Source: Nitrospinaceae bacterium (GTDB lineage: Bacteria > Nitrospinota > Nitrospinia > Nitrospinales > Nitrospinaceae). From it: a DNA stretch of 5,726 nt. This document shows, one piece after another, positions 1 through 5,726 of the stretch. Under the pieces are notes generated by a model. The model searched no databases and was not told the DNA's origin. It saw only the letters and a list, made by a program, of their open reading frames with translations. Every line of letters starts with the position of its first letter. The first letter of the stretch is position 1. The stretch spans positions 1 to 5,726 of the forward strand of contig JAJDAX010000139.1 of NCBI GenBank assembly GCA_029261615.1, read 5' to 3'. The translations under genes and the position numbers were made by a program.

Positions 1-2
1 CG

Positions 3-410
3 CCAATGGCACCTCCGGCCACCCCGCCACTTCCAACGACCAAGATCTGGCGGAGTGAACTTGGGCTCACTGCAGTCATGGATGATCTTTTACAAACCAT
101 CACTATCACCGATTCGACCGGGCTCAATCATGTCGAGGTCAGTGCTTTGGGGACAGTAACGGTAAAGGGGGCGGCAAGGGTGGTACTGGACGGCCCAATC
201 ATTCAGGAAGGCAGTCAGGCGGCTGCCCACCCCTCAGTTTTAGGCGACCAATTGATGGCCTATCTCACTCAGATTGTCACGATGTTCAATGCTCATGTAC
301 ACCCGGGTGAACTTGCTGCGGGGTTTATCCCGGTAACTCCGGCACCACCGGTGGCCCCGATGACTCCGCCGACACCCGCTTTGTTGTCGATCAAAGTTTT
401 TCTGGAATAA
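3..410 (+). CDS. C-terminal part of a gp5/VgrG-like baseplate spike protein (probably 5'-truncated by the window edge)
   Basis: This is probably the end of the central spike protein that sits under the tail tube and pierces the target envelope. Numbering from the Met at base 6, residues 1-12 are a Pro-rich linker. Residues 21-68 alternate hydrophobic and polar residues in short strands (TITITDSTG, VEVSALGTVTVKG), as in the gp5/VgrG C-terminal beta-helix. Residues 74-101 contain AHPSVLGDQL and then FNAHVHPGE, a His-rich signature I associate with the C-terminal ends of phage baseplate-V/gp5-type proteins. The tail is Pro-rich (VTPAPPVAPMTPPTPALLS). The frame is open to the left edge, and the ATG at base 6 has too little upstream sequence to test for a ribosome site. 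A 134-aa protein would lack the OB-fold expected of this family, so I favour an internal Met and a larger gene. A short stand-alone spike-tip protein starting at base 6 remains possible. The next gene follows after 12 bases. The family call is from recalled motifs, not a search. Confidence 0.7.
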   Translation, partial: PMAPPATPPLPTTKIWRSELGLTAVMDDLLQTITITDSTGLNHVEVSALGTVTVKGAARVVLDGPIIQEGSQAAAHPSVLGDQLMAYLTQIVTMFNAHVHPGELAAGFIPVTPAPPVAPMTPPTPALLSIKVFLE

Positions 411-416
411 AAGGAG
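411..416 (+). promoter_or_regulatory. Shine-Dalgarno site for the small protein gene
   Basis: AAGGAG directly follows the spike stop codon and lies 6 bases before the ATG at 423. This is a near-ideal ribosome site and fixes that start. It also implies independent re-initiation within the operon. Confidence 0.85.
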
Positions 417-422
417 ACCGGA

Positions 423-731
423 ATGGGAGATAGATGGAGACCCGGAAATCTAAAAAACAACCAAACCGATTATTCGGATTTTATCAATTCCATGGCAAGC
501 ACAATCGAACAGGAGTTGAACGATCTGATGACAATGGACGGCATTCCCCCACTCAACATGGACGCGAATGATGAATCCATCCGCGACCGACGCCGCCTGT
601 TTGTGGCGATTTCCAGAGGAGTGGTCAGGCACCTGGCAGAAAACAAGGATGCGATTGAAATAAATTTACCGGAACCCATCCAGTTACCGGTCACAGTTAA
701 ACCTGCAACAATAAAAACCCAGGGATTGTGA
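423..731 (+). CDS. Small uncharacterised baseplate-operon protein (102 aa)
   Basis: No biochemical function is known to me. I recall similar small proteins between spike and gp25 genes in eCIS-like clusters, with the pattern DYSxFxxSMAxxIExxLNxLL near the start and RDRRRLFVAIxRGVVxHL in the middle; both patterns are visible here. Residues 17-38 look like an amphipathic helix. A Gly-Ile-Pro-Pro turn follows, and residues 52-75 form a second, Arg-rich helix (RDRRRLF, then VAISRGVVRHLAEN). Residues 78-100 are strand-prone and proline-spaced (EINLPEPIQLPVTVKP). There is no signal peptide or membrane segment, so it probably acts in the cytoplasm during assembly or as a small structural part. Its place between spike and wedge suggests a role at the spike-baseplate junction, either as an adaptor or a chaperone (inference). 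The start is set by a strong ribosome site, and its TGA overlaps the next gene's ATG. It is a real gene rather than a shadow, given its tight packing and recognisable pattern. Confidence 0.85.
   Translation: MGDRWRPGNLKNNQTDYSDFINSMASTIEQELNDLMTMDGIPPLNMDANDESIRDRRRLFVAISRGVVRHLAENKDAIEINLPEPIQLPVTVKPATIKTQGL
721..725 (+). promoter_or_regulatory. Ribosome site deciding the gp25-like start
   Basis: AGGGA lies 5 bases before the ATG at 731 but only 2 bases before an in-frame GTG at 728. Spacing therefore favours ATG 731. The TGA of the upstream gene (729-731) shares its last base with this ATG (TGATG), a common arrangement for translational coupling. Confidence 0.65.
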
Positions 732-1105
732 TGTTTCCAGAAAAAATATTCACAGATTTTCCATTTGCCATAGACGAGCGCGGACGCAGTGCTTTCACCA
801 GCGAAGATGAACACGTGAGAGACATGATTTTTCAGGTGTTGTTTACTTCGCCGGGTGAACGGGTCAACCGACCTGAATTCGGTTGCGGACTCAAGCAACT
901 CGTCTTCGCACCTGGCTCAGATGCTCTCGGGGCAGCAACCGAACAACTGGTCCACGGCTCCCTCATCCGCTGGCTGGACCCGGTAGTGTCGATTGAGGCG
1001 GTCAACGTTGAGATTGAAGATGCTGAATTGAAAGTGCGCGTGAGTTACACCCGGCGCGACACTGGTGAAAGGCGGGAAGATGTTTTCCGCCGTCCCATTC
1101 CATAA
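731..1105 (+). CDS. GPW/gp25-family baseplate wedge protein
   Basis: This is a structural baseplate protein of the T4 gp25 / phage P2 gpW family (Afp9-like in eCIS). In that family it sits in the inner baseplate wedge and seeds the first sheath ring, linking baseplate state to sheath contraction. At 124 aa it has the family's usual size. Residues 8-20 (FTDFPFAID area) give the N-terminal strand. Residues 26-40 form the helix EHVRDMIFQVLFT. The diagnostic core follows at about residues 41-52 (PGERVNRPEFGCGL), matching the conserved E-R/P-x-FG element of gp25. Residues 53-82 form the second helical region, ending in RWLDP. Residues 87-122 are three strands ending in an Arg-rich tail. The ATG at 731 is preferred over GTG 728 because of ribosome-site spacing. 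It overlaps the small upstream gene by one base and is followed after 9 bases by the first large baseplate gene, so stoichiometry is probably set by coupled translation. Family call is firm; the eCIS versus phage assignment rests on the neighbours. Confidence 0.95.
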   Translation: MFPEKIFTDFPFAIDERGRSAFTSEDEHVRDMIFQVLFTSPGERVNRPEFGCGLKQLVFAPGSDALGAATEQLVHGSLIRWLDPVVSIEAVNVEIEDAELKVRVSYTRRDTGERREDVFRRPIP

Positions 1106-1109
1106 GGAA
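1104..1109 (+). promoter_or_regulatory. Shine-Dalgarno site for the 881-aa baseplate gene
   Basis: AAGGAA overlaps the end of the gp25 stop codon and lies 5 bases before the ATG at 1115. It supports this start over later in-frame Met codons such as residue 8. Confidence 0.75.
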
Positions 1110-1114
1110 TCGAA

Positions 1115-3760
1115 ATGGTTGTATCAAGAGACAAAATGCTGGGTTGTGAAGATGAGCGCCGGTCCGGGGTATTAAGAAACCCGGCACACCCGTTGAATGG
1201 CATCGACTTTGTTGAGTTTCGACGAAACCCGATGCCACCTCTGCAGGATGAGAAATTTCGCCTGGAAGTGACCTTTCTCAAACCACTCCCCGCCGCGCCT
1301 GCTCTGACAATTAGTGATTTCGAGATTTTTGGCGGCGTCCGTATTGTTAATATTCAGGTTGTGAAAATTAGTACCGTTCCCGGGGAACCCGCACGGTTAA
1401 ATATTTTCGTCAATGAGGAAGGTGATTTTTCCAACTACGTATTGCGGGTCAACCACCCTGCCATGGATATTGAACGCTCCGAGGCACGGGTCGGTTTCAG
1501 GACAGGTTGCCCGACTGAATTTGATTGCCGTGTGGATCCGGATTGTCCGCCCGATTTTTTGAATGAGCCTGCGCTCGACTATCAAGCAAAAGACTATCAG
1601 AGTTTCCGCAGGTTAATGGTCGACCTTATCGATTTGCGCAACCCGGGCTGGCAGGAGCGCCTGCCAGCAGATCTCGGAATGGCGCTGGTTGAATTGCTGG
1701 CCTATGCGGGGGACTACCTGAGTTATCTCCAGGATGCAGGACCCGGGACAGAAAGCTATCTCGACACCTGCCTCCATCGTATTTCCGCCCGTCGTCATGC
1801 CAGGCTCATAGACTATCGTATGCACAATGGCCGCAATGCCGTAACGTTTGTCCATTTTAAAGCCAGTACCGGTGGAAACGGAGTGGTCCCTGCGGGAGCC
1901 GGGCTGACCACTAATATCAGCAACCCCCTTATTGGAGAAACCGCTCCCCCCCCTGCCGTTATACCCGTAACCGCCGAGGTTGATTCCGATCCTGCGATGA
2001 CCGGCGCTACCCTGTTCGAAACGACAGCGCTGACACGGGTAATCCGGTTACATAATGAATTACGAATCCACACCTGGAGTGACGGCCTGTGTTGCCTGGG
2101 AAAAGGAACTACCCAGGCGTTCCTCTATGCCCTGACCGGAACTGCTGGAAATGAAATAGCGGAAAGACCCGATTTTCAAGAAGGGGAATACCTTCTATTA
2201 GAAGAAGTATTGAGTCCAAAAACCGGGGCGAATGCTGATGTCGATAAAAATCACCGACAGGTAGTGCGTATCGTTTCCGTAGAAAACACATTTGATGACG
2301 CCTTTACAAATGAAGTCCCGAATGGCGAACTAACACCACGACTTAACCCGGCAATACCGGGAGACCCCCTTCCTCTTTCCCTGCCCTTGCAAAGGGTGAC
2401 CTGGAGTGAAGAAGATGAATTAACTTTTCCCCTTTGCTTGTCTGCAGAAACGGACGACGGAGACTCGATTGGACCTGTCGCTGTCGCTCGGGGAAATGTG
2501 GCACCTGCGGATCACGGTCACACCGTACGTCGGGATTCGAATAATGGCGACCTGGGATTACCTCCGGAGGACACCCAGCGCACCTTGCCCGTTCTCCCTC
2601 TACCCGATGCTCCCTTAACCCACCAGGGAATGCCAGCTGAAGGGCCGCGCTTTACGTCAACAGGTCAATTGATTCAGGGCCGCCATGATTTAAACCAACC
2701 CCCTTTTAAAACGGAACCCGCTATCAACCTGATCCTCACCGGAAGAGACGGTGATGAGGACCTATGGGTGCCGGTGCCGAACTTACTCGACAGTGGTCCC
2801 TATGACACGCACTTTGTCGCGGAGGTCGACAACAATGGTCAGGCCATCCTGCGTTTTGGTGACGATCAATACGGTCGTCGCCCACTGAGTATTGCCCGCG
2901 TGAGAGCCCGCTACCGCATTGGCAATGGAACCTCCGGAAATATTGGTCGCGAATCTTTGGTGCATGTTGTCGAACCCGATCCTACGGATCTTCTGGACCC
3001 GCAAAACCCGGGAGCCCCGTTAAATTTTGCCGGGGTGGAAGAGGTTTACCAACCGATTGCGGCAACCCTGGGAACCCAACCCGAATCAATAGAAGAAGTG
3101 CGACAACAGGCACCCGAGGCCTTCCGCGCAATTCTGTTTCGCGCGGTCACCGTTGACGATTGGGAAGAAGCAGCCCTGCGCCATACCGGTGTTGCCGGAG
3201 CAAAAGTCCGTTTTCGCTGGACCGGTAGCTGGCACACCGTGTTTGTCGCCATCCACCCTCGTGATGAAACCAACCTCATCCGGCTTCCAGGAGGAGGTGT
3301 GACTCTTGCACCGGATTTTGAGCAAGAAATAAAAACTCATCTTAAGTTCTTCAAGCTCGCCGGTTACGACCTCAAGGTCAAGGCAGCAACTTACATCCCG
3401 ATTGAAATCGAAATCAAGTTGTGTGTATCCCCGGGGCATTTTCGAGGCGATATTCTGCAAGCCGTCTCTGAACGATTGTCCAACAAACAATTTGCAGATG
3501 GGTCGCGAGGATTCTTCCATTTACTCGAATTCAATTTTGGAAATCCGGTCTATCTTTCCAAACTGTACGCTGCCATCGAAGAAATTGAAGGGGTGGAGTC
3601 GGCCAGGGTTCAGTTATTTAAAAGGTACTGGCAAGATGCCAGCGACGAGTTGGAACGTGGGCTAATTTCCATGAGCCCCTTCGAAATTCCCAGGCTCGAC
3701 AACAATCCTAATTTACCTGAGAACGGCGTGCTACGTTTGACCGCTGTGGGGGGGCAATAA
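1115..3760 (+). CDS. Putative baseplate assembly protein, baseplate-J-like (first of two)
   Basis: This is a large wedge protein of the 'putative baseplate assembly protein' group (TIGR02243-type, distantly gpJ/gp6-like; Afp11/Afp12-like role). Residues 40-130 form a strand-rich N-terminal domain. Residues 131-146 are a Cys-rich linker with Cys132, Cys138 and Cys144. The hallmark helical block is at 154-240: DYQAKDYQSFRRLM, then PADLGMALVELLAYAGD, then ARRHARLIDY. Residues 355-395 carry YLLLEEV...HRQVVRIV, and 427-470 carry TWSEEDELTFPLCLS with VARGNV.ADHG. The J-type core is at 551-611: WVPVPNLLDS, LRFGDDQYGRRP and YRIGNGTSGN. Residues 660-715 (EVRQQAPEAFR...RAVTVDDWEEAALRHTGV, RWTGSWHTVFV) and the alpha/beta C-terminus to 840 complete the fold. 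At 881 aa it seems full length. There is no signal peptide, as expected for a cytoplasmically assembled particle. A C8 run (1946-1953) and a terminal G7 run (3748-3754) are odd points. Motif recognition is from memory of the family; the subtype is less certain than the class. Confidence 0.93.
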   Translation: MVVSRDKMLGCEDERRSGVLRNPAHPLNGIDFVEFRRNPMPPLQDEKFRLEVTFLKPLPAAPALTISDFEIFGGVRIVNIQVVKISTVPGEPARLNIFVNEEGDFSNYVLRVNHPAMDIERSEARVGFRTGCPTEFDCRVDPDCPPDFLNEPALDYQAKDYQSFRRLMVDLIDLRNPGWQERLPADLGMALVELLAYAGDYLSYLQDAGPGTESYLDTCLHRISARRHARLIDYRMHNGRNAVTFVHFKASTGGNGVVPAGAGLTTNISNPLIGETAPPPAVIPVTAEVDSDPAMTGATLFETTALTRVIRLHNELRIHTWSDGLCCLGKGTTQAFLYALTGTAGNEIAERPDFQEGEYLLLEEVLSPKTGANADVDKNHRQVVRIVSVENTFDDAFTNEVPNGELTPRLNPAIPGDPLPLSLPLQRVTWSEEDELTFPLCLSAETDDGDSIGPVAVARGNVAPADHGHTVRRDSNNGDLGLPPEDTQRTLPVLPLPDAPLTHQGMPAEGPRFTSTGQLIQGRHDLNQPPFKTEPAINLILTGRDGDEDLWVPVPNLLDSGPYDTHFVAEVDNNGQAILRFGDDQYGRRPLSIARVRARYRIGNGTSGNIGRESLVHVVEPDPTDLLDPQNPGAPLNFAGVEEVYQPIAATLGTQPESIEEVRQQAPEAFRAILFRAVTVDDWEEAALRHTGVAGAKVRFRWTGSWHTVFVAIHPRDETNLIRLPGGGVTLAPDFEQEIKTHLKFFKLAGYDLKVKAATYIPIEIEIKLCVSPGHFRGDILQAVSERLSNKQFADGSRGFFHLLEFNFGNPVYLSKLYAAIEEIEGVESARVQLFKRYWQDASDELERGLISMSPFEIPRLDNNPNLPENGVLRLTAVGGQ
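1946..1953 (+). repeat. C8 homopolymer inside the first baseplate gene
   Basis: Eight consecutive C bases encode Pro-Pro within APPPA at residues 277-281. Losing one C brings a TAA at 1968-1970 into frame, and gaining one brings the TGA at 1981-1983 into frame. Any single-base slippage would therefore cut the protein to roughly a third of its length. Confidence 0.9.
3748..3754 (+). repeat. G7 tract at the junction of the two large baseplate genes
   Basis: Seven G bases end 7 bases before the ATG at 3762 and code for Gly879-Gly880 of the upstream protein (with part of Val878). No AAGGAG-like site precedes the downstream ATG, so this run is the only purine-rich stretch that could act as a weak ribosome site. 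The upstream stop (3758-3760) is one base away from the next start. Removing or skipping one G would put both genes in one reading frame. Confidence 0.8.
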
Positions 3761-3761
3761 C

Positions 3762-5726
3762 ATGGCTAAGCTTCACGATCCGAGGTTTTGCAGCTGTTGC
3801 CTGCCACCTGTTTCCCCTGCACCTGTTTTTCACGATAACCGTCCCGGCTTATCCGAAATTTCATACCGTATTGGCACCTTCTCCAGTTTCCGTGAAGCCC
3901 TGCTCCAATCCATTTCCGATGAACCGGCACTGTCTGCCCTGAGTACGCGCGAAAGTGATGACTTCGCCATCACAGTACTTGAATTATTTTCTGCCGTAGG
4001 TGACGTTCTCACTTTTTACAACGAACGCATCGCTAATGAACTTTATTTAAGAACATCGCGTGAACGCGATTCATTACTCAGATTGACCCGCCTGATCGGG
4101 TATCGGCTCCATCCCGGTCTTGCTGCAACCACCCTGCTGGCCTTCACACTCGATAAAGGGGCGCAAACACACATACGCCGCGGACTCAAGGTGATGAGCG
4201 TCCCCGGGCAGGATGAAAAACCGCAAATTTTTGAAACGATTGAAACACTTCTGGCGCACGCCGGGATCAATCAGAATCCAGTATTCGCCCCTCCGTTTCC
4301 ATTCAATGCATTTCACAAAGGCCAGTCAAAGGGACCGGTGATTTCTCGCTCCAAAAAGCTGGGACTCGCAGATCGAATCATAATATTTGGCCTGAATACA
4401 ATTGAAGAAAAAACGGTCGGTGGCCTCGCCACACCGGCTTCCGGGGAAATACTTACCTTCTCTCCACCGGTTCAAAAAGAAGGACTCTGGTATGAAGTAG
4501 CCCGTGCAATTAAAGCCGAACAACGATTACGGTTCTTCGGGCACAACGCACCCGCCACTCAGAATGTCTATCTTCCCGGAACTCCAGGAAATCCGTGGCC
4601 CAAGTGGACCCAGAGAACAGTCACCTCATCTTTTTTTCATGGAAATCACGAGTACCCGCTAGACACGCGTCAAGAAGACGTCAAGCCCGGCACCCATTTA
4701 CTTGTCGATTGCGGAGAAGGTGAAACGCCCCGTTTACGCACAGCAGTTGTTTTCGATGCGGAAGATAAACCGGCAACGATCATCACCTCGCATGGGGATA
4801 CGGTCATGGAAGACACAGTCACTCATGTCCGATTGCGTCAAACGATTCGTGAAAAACCGGCGGTAGTACCACACATGAATAACGACCATGTTGTGTTTGC
4901 CCGGTCGGGTACCGGAGCGGCGATGGAATTACAGGAAATAGCAGGTCGCATCCGTTGGGAATACGCGGGTAGACCTTTTCTCGCCTCTGGCATTTCAGGC
5001 GAAAGAAGGTCCAGCGACAATCGGCGTGATATTTTCGCGAGAAACCACAATGGAAATTTATTGCAACGGTCCTGGCAGGGAACCTGGAGCCCATGGGTAG
5101 AACACAATCAGGCACAGACACCCTTCGGAATCGTTACCAATGGCATCATCTCCTCTGCCCCGCATCCACTTGTATTAAACGGTAGCAACTTTCATATTTT
5201 TGCCCGTGGTCGAAATTTCGATCTTGTGACAGCTAATATCACAGCTAACGCACCCCAGATACTCGGAACTCTTGGTGGACTGCTTACATCCGCCCCGGCT
5301 CCGATTTCAACAGACGGAGTGACCGCAGACATTTTCGTCCGCGGACCGGATCGCGCCTTATGGCGGATGCATTGGGACGGTTTCATTTTTCATCCATGGG
5401 AATCTTTAGGGGGTGTGCTGGCTACGGCACCTGCAGCTTTATCTATAGCACCCGGGAGAATTGAAGTTGTTGCACTTGATGACAACGGAGCTTTGATTTA
5501 TCGCAGAAAAAAACCCTCTGGCTGGATGGATTGGATCAACCTTGGAGGCAAGTCACAAGGTGAACCCGCGATCATCCATGGTGGTGGCAACCGCACTTTT
5601 ATTTACACTCGTGGAGCTGACAACCGGCTTTGGGGTATTCGCCGAATCAGTGCTTCGTGGAAAAAATGGGAAGGCCTGGGTGGCGGACTGTCTTCATCGC
5701 CTGTTGTAATCAGACGAGGAGGTACG
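3762..5726 (+). CDS. Second baseplate assembly protein with lectin-like beta-propeller, 3'-truncated by the window edge
   Basis: A single frame runs without a stop from this ATG to the last base (655 codons). Residues 10-13 are a CSCC cluster. Residues 27-130 are the family's helical block: RPGLSEISYRIGTFSSFR, then DDFAITVLELFSAVGDVLTFYNERIANELYL, then LTRLIGYRLHPG. Residues 131-165 carry the strand pattern ending GLKVMSVPGQ...PQIFET. Residues 226-262 end with FFGHNAP, a motif I associate with this baseplate group. Residues 295-345 contain the usual LDTRQEDVKPGTHLLVDC strand region. From about residue 375 the J-type core seen in the upstream paralogue is absent, and a beta-propeller of about 45-residue blades begins and continues to the edge. 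It is therefore either a C-terminal fusion or an insertion with the J core resuming beyond the window. There is no signal peptide. By family it is a baseplate wedge component; the propeller suggests carbohydrate or receptor binding, which is inferred only. The start is one base after the upstream stop. Confidence 0.92.
   Translation, partial: MAKLHDPRFCSCCLPPVSPAPVFHDNRPGLSEISYRIGTFSSFREALLQSISDEPALSALSTRESDDFAITVLELFSAVGDVLTFYNERIANELYLRTSRERDSLLRLTRLIGYRLHPGLAATTLLAFTLDKGAQTHIRRGLKVMSVPGQDEKPQIFETIETLLAHAGINQNPVFAPPFPFNAFHKGQSKGPVISRSKKLGLADRIIIFGLNTIEEKTVGGLATPASGEILTFSPPVQKEGLWYEVARAIKAEQRLRFFGHNAPATQNVYLPGTPGNPWPKWTQRTVTSSFFHGNHEYPLDTRQEDVKPGTHLLVDCGEGETPRLRTAVVFDAEDKPATIITSHGDTVMEDTVTHVRLRQTIREKPAVVPHMNNDHVVFARSGTGAAMELQEIAGRIRWEYAGRPFLASGISGERRSSDNRRDIFARNHNGNLLQRSWQGTWSPWVEHNQAQTPFGIVTNGIISSAPHPLVLNGSNFHIFARGRNFDLVTANITANAPQILGTLGGLLTSAPAPISTDGVTADIFVRGPDRALWRMHWDGFIFHPWESLGGVLATAPAALSIAPGRIEVVALDDNGALIYRRKKPSGWMDWINLGGKSQGEPAIIHGGGNRTFIYTRGADNRLWGIRRISASWKKWEGLGGGLSSSPVVIRRGGT
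4893..5726 (+). repeat. Protein-level tandem repeats: six visible blades of a PLL/tectonin-like beta-propeller
   Basis: Each blade opens with a hydrophobic strand of type IFAR/IFVR, at residues 378, 424, 479, 524, 569 and 614 of the second baseplate protein. Next comes a polar turn of type D-x-x-LW or NG-x-L, then an aromatic strand (W..W), and it closes with LGG-x-L-x-(S/T)-(A/S)-P. The closing Pro falls at residues 467, 512, 557, 602 and 647, exactly 45 apart. LGG starts at 504, 549, 594 and 639, again exactly 45 apart. The blade opening at 424 carries about 10 extra residues. The first blade (from 378) is the most diverged and lacks the LGG-P end. The pattern resembles seven-bladed bacterial and fungal lectin propellers (PLL, tectonin/tachylectin types), so at least one further blade is expected past the window. 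The exact lectin family is uncertain without a profile search. Confidence 0.8.

Noticed and set aside
728..730. GTG as start of the gp25-like gene
   Set aside because: Only 2 bases separate it from the AGGGA ribosome site. ATG 731 has better spacing and forms the typical TGATG overlap. The difference is one residue.
470..898. 142-codon open frame on the minus strand across the small protein and gp25 genes
   Set aside because: It lies wholly opposite two well-supported genes and its translation shows no recognisable domain.
3086..3520. 144-codon open frame on the minus strand inside the 881-aa gene
   Set aside because: It is opposite a strongly conserved part of the baseplate protein, and its translation has scattered Cys and no family pattern, so it is a shadow frame.
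3402..3665. 87-codon plus-strand open frame nested in the 881-aa gene
   Set aside because: It overlaps the conserved C-terminal domain in another frame, and its product is low in pattern and unrecognisable.
4981..5002. Inverted repeat TCGCCT/AGGCGA with a 10-base loop
   Set aside because: It has only a 6-bp stem, lies inside a coding region, has no T run after it, and the outward bases do not extend the pairing. It is likely chance and not a terminator.
5250..5700. Nucleotide direct repeats around the LGG-encoding segments (for example near 5270 and 5670)
   Set aside because: The similarity is explained by the protein-level blade motif; the DNA differs at many positions, so this is not a separate DNA repeat or recombination site.
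1..5726. Promoters, factor-independent terminators, tRNA, CRISPR, IS ends or attachment sites
   Set aside because: I saw none. Gaps between genes are 12 bases or fewer, which fits the interior of one transcription unit.

Overview
The window is one stretch of a polycistronic, plus-strand operon that encodes the baseplate of a contractile phage-tail-like machine. An extracellular contractile injection system (eCIS, Afp/PVC-like) or related tailocin is more likely than a free phage. Five coding regions lie head to tail with gaps of 12 bases or fewer. In order they are the C-terminal part of a spike (gp5/VgrG-like) protein, a small uncharacterised protein, a gp25/GPW-type baseplate wedge protein, and two large tandem 'putative baseplate assembly proteins' of the baseplate-J-like class. 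The second of these runs off the right edge. No sheath, tube, ATPase, toxin, tRNA, IS or CRISPR is present, and no non-coding stretch exceeds 12 bases. The organism cannot be named from this sequence. Shine-Dalgarno sites and codon use are ordinary for a bacterium of moderate GC, and this baseplate gene type is spread across several phyla.

Layout: 1-410 is the spike C-terminus (its frame is open at the left edge). 423-731 is a 102-aa small protein. 731-1105 is the gp25-like wedge, joined to the previous gene by a TGATG stop/start overlap. 1115-3760 is an 881-aa baseplate protein with a complete J-type core. 3762-5726 is a second baseplate protein (655 aa visible, no stop).

The most unusual part is the second baseplate protein. 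Its first ~360 residues follow the known baseplate family, including the FGHNAP motif, but from about residue 375 it turns into a beta-propeller of lectin-like character. Six blades are visible, and four consecutive blade-to-blade steps of the proline-ending motif are exactly 45 residues. A sugar-binding-type propeller built into a structural wedge protein would put a possible receptor- or glycan-binding surface on the baseplate itself, rather than on a separate tail fibre. This functional reading is an inference.

Two homopolymer tracts also stand out. A C8 run in the first large baseplate gene would truncate it if the run changed by one base. A G7 run at the junction of the two large genes would fuse them in frame if one base were lost or skipped.

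Working model (inference from the families): the spike protein forms the central puncturing tip, gp25 and the two large J-type proteins form the wedges around it that trigger sheath contraction, and the propeller decorates the wedge rim.
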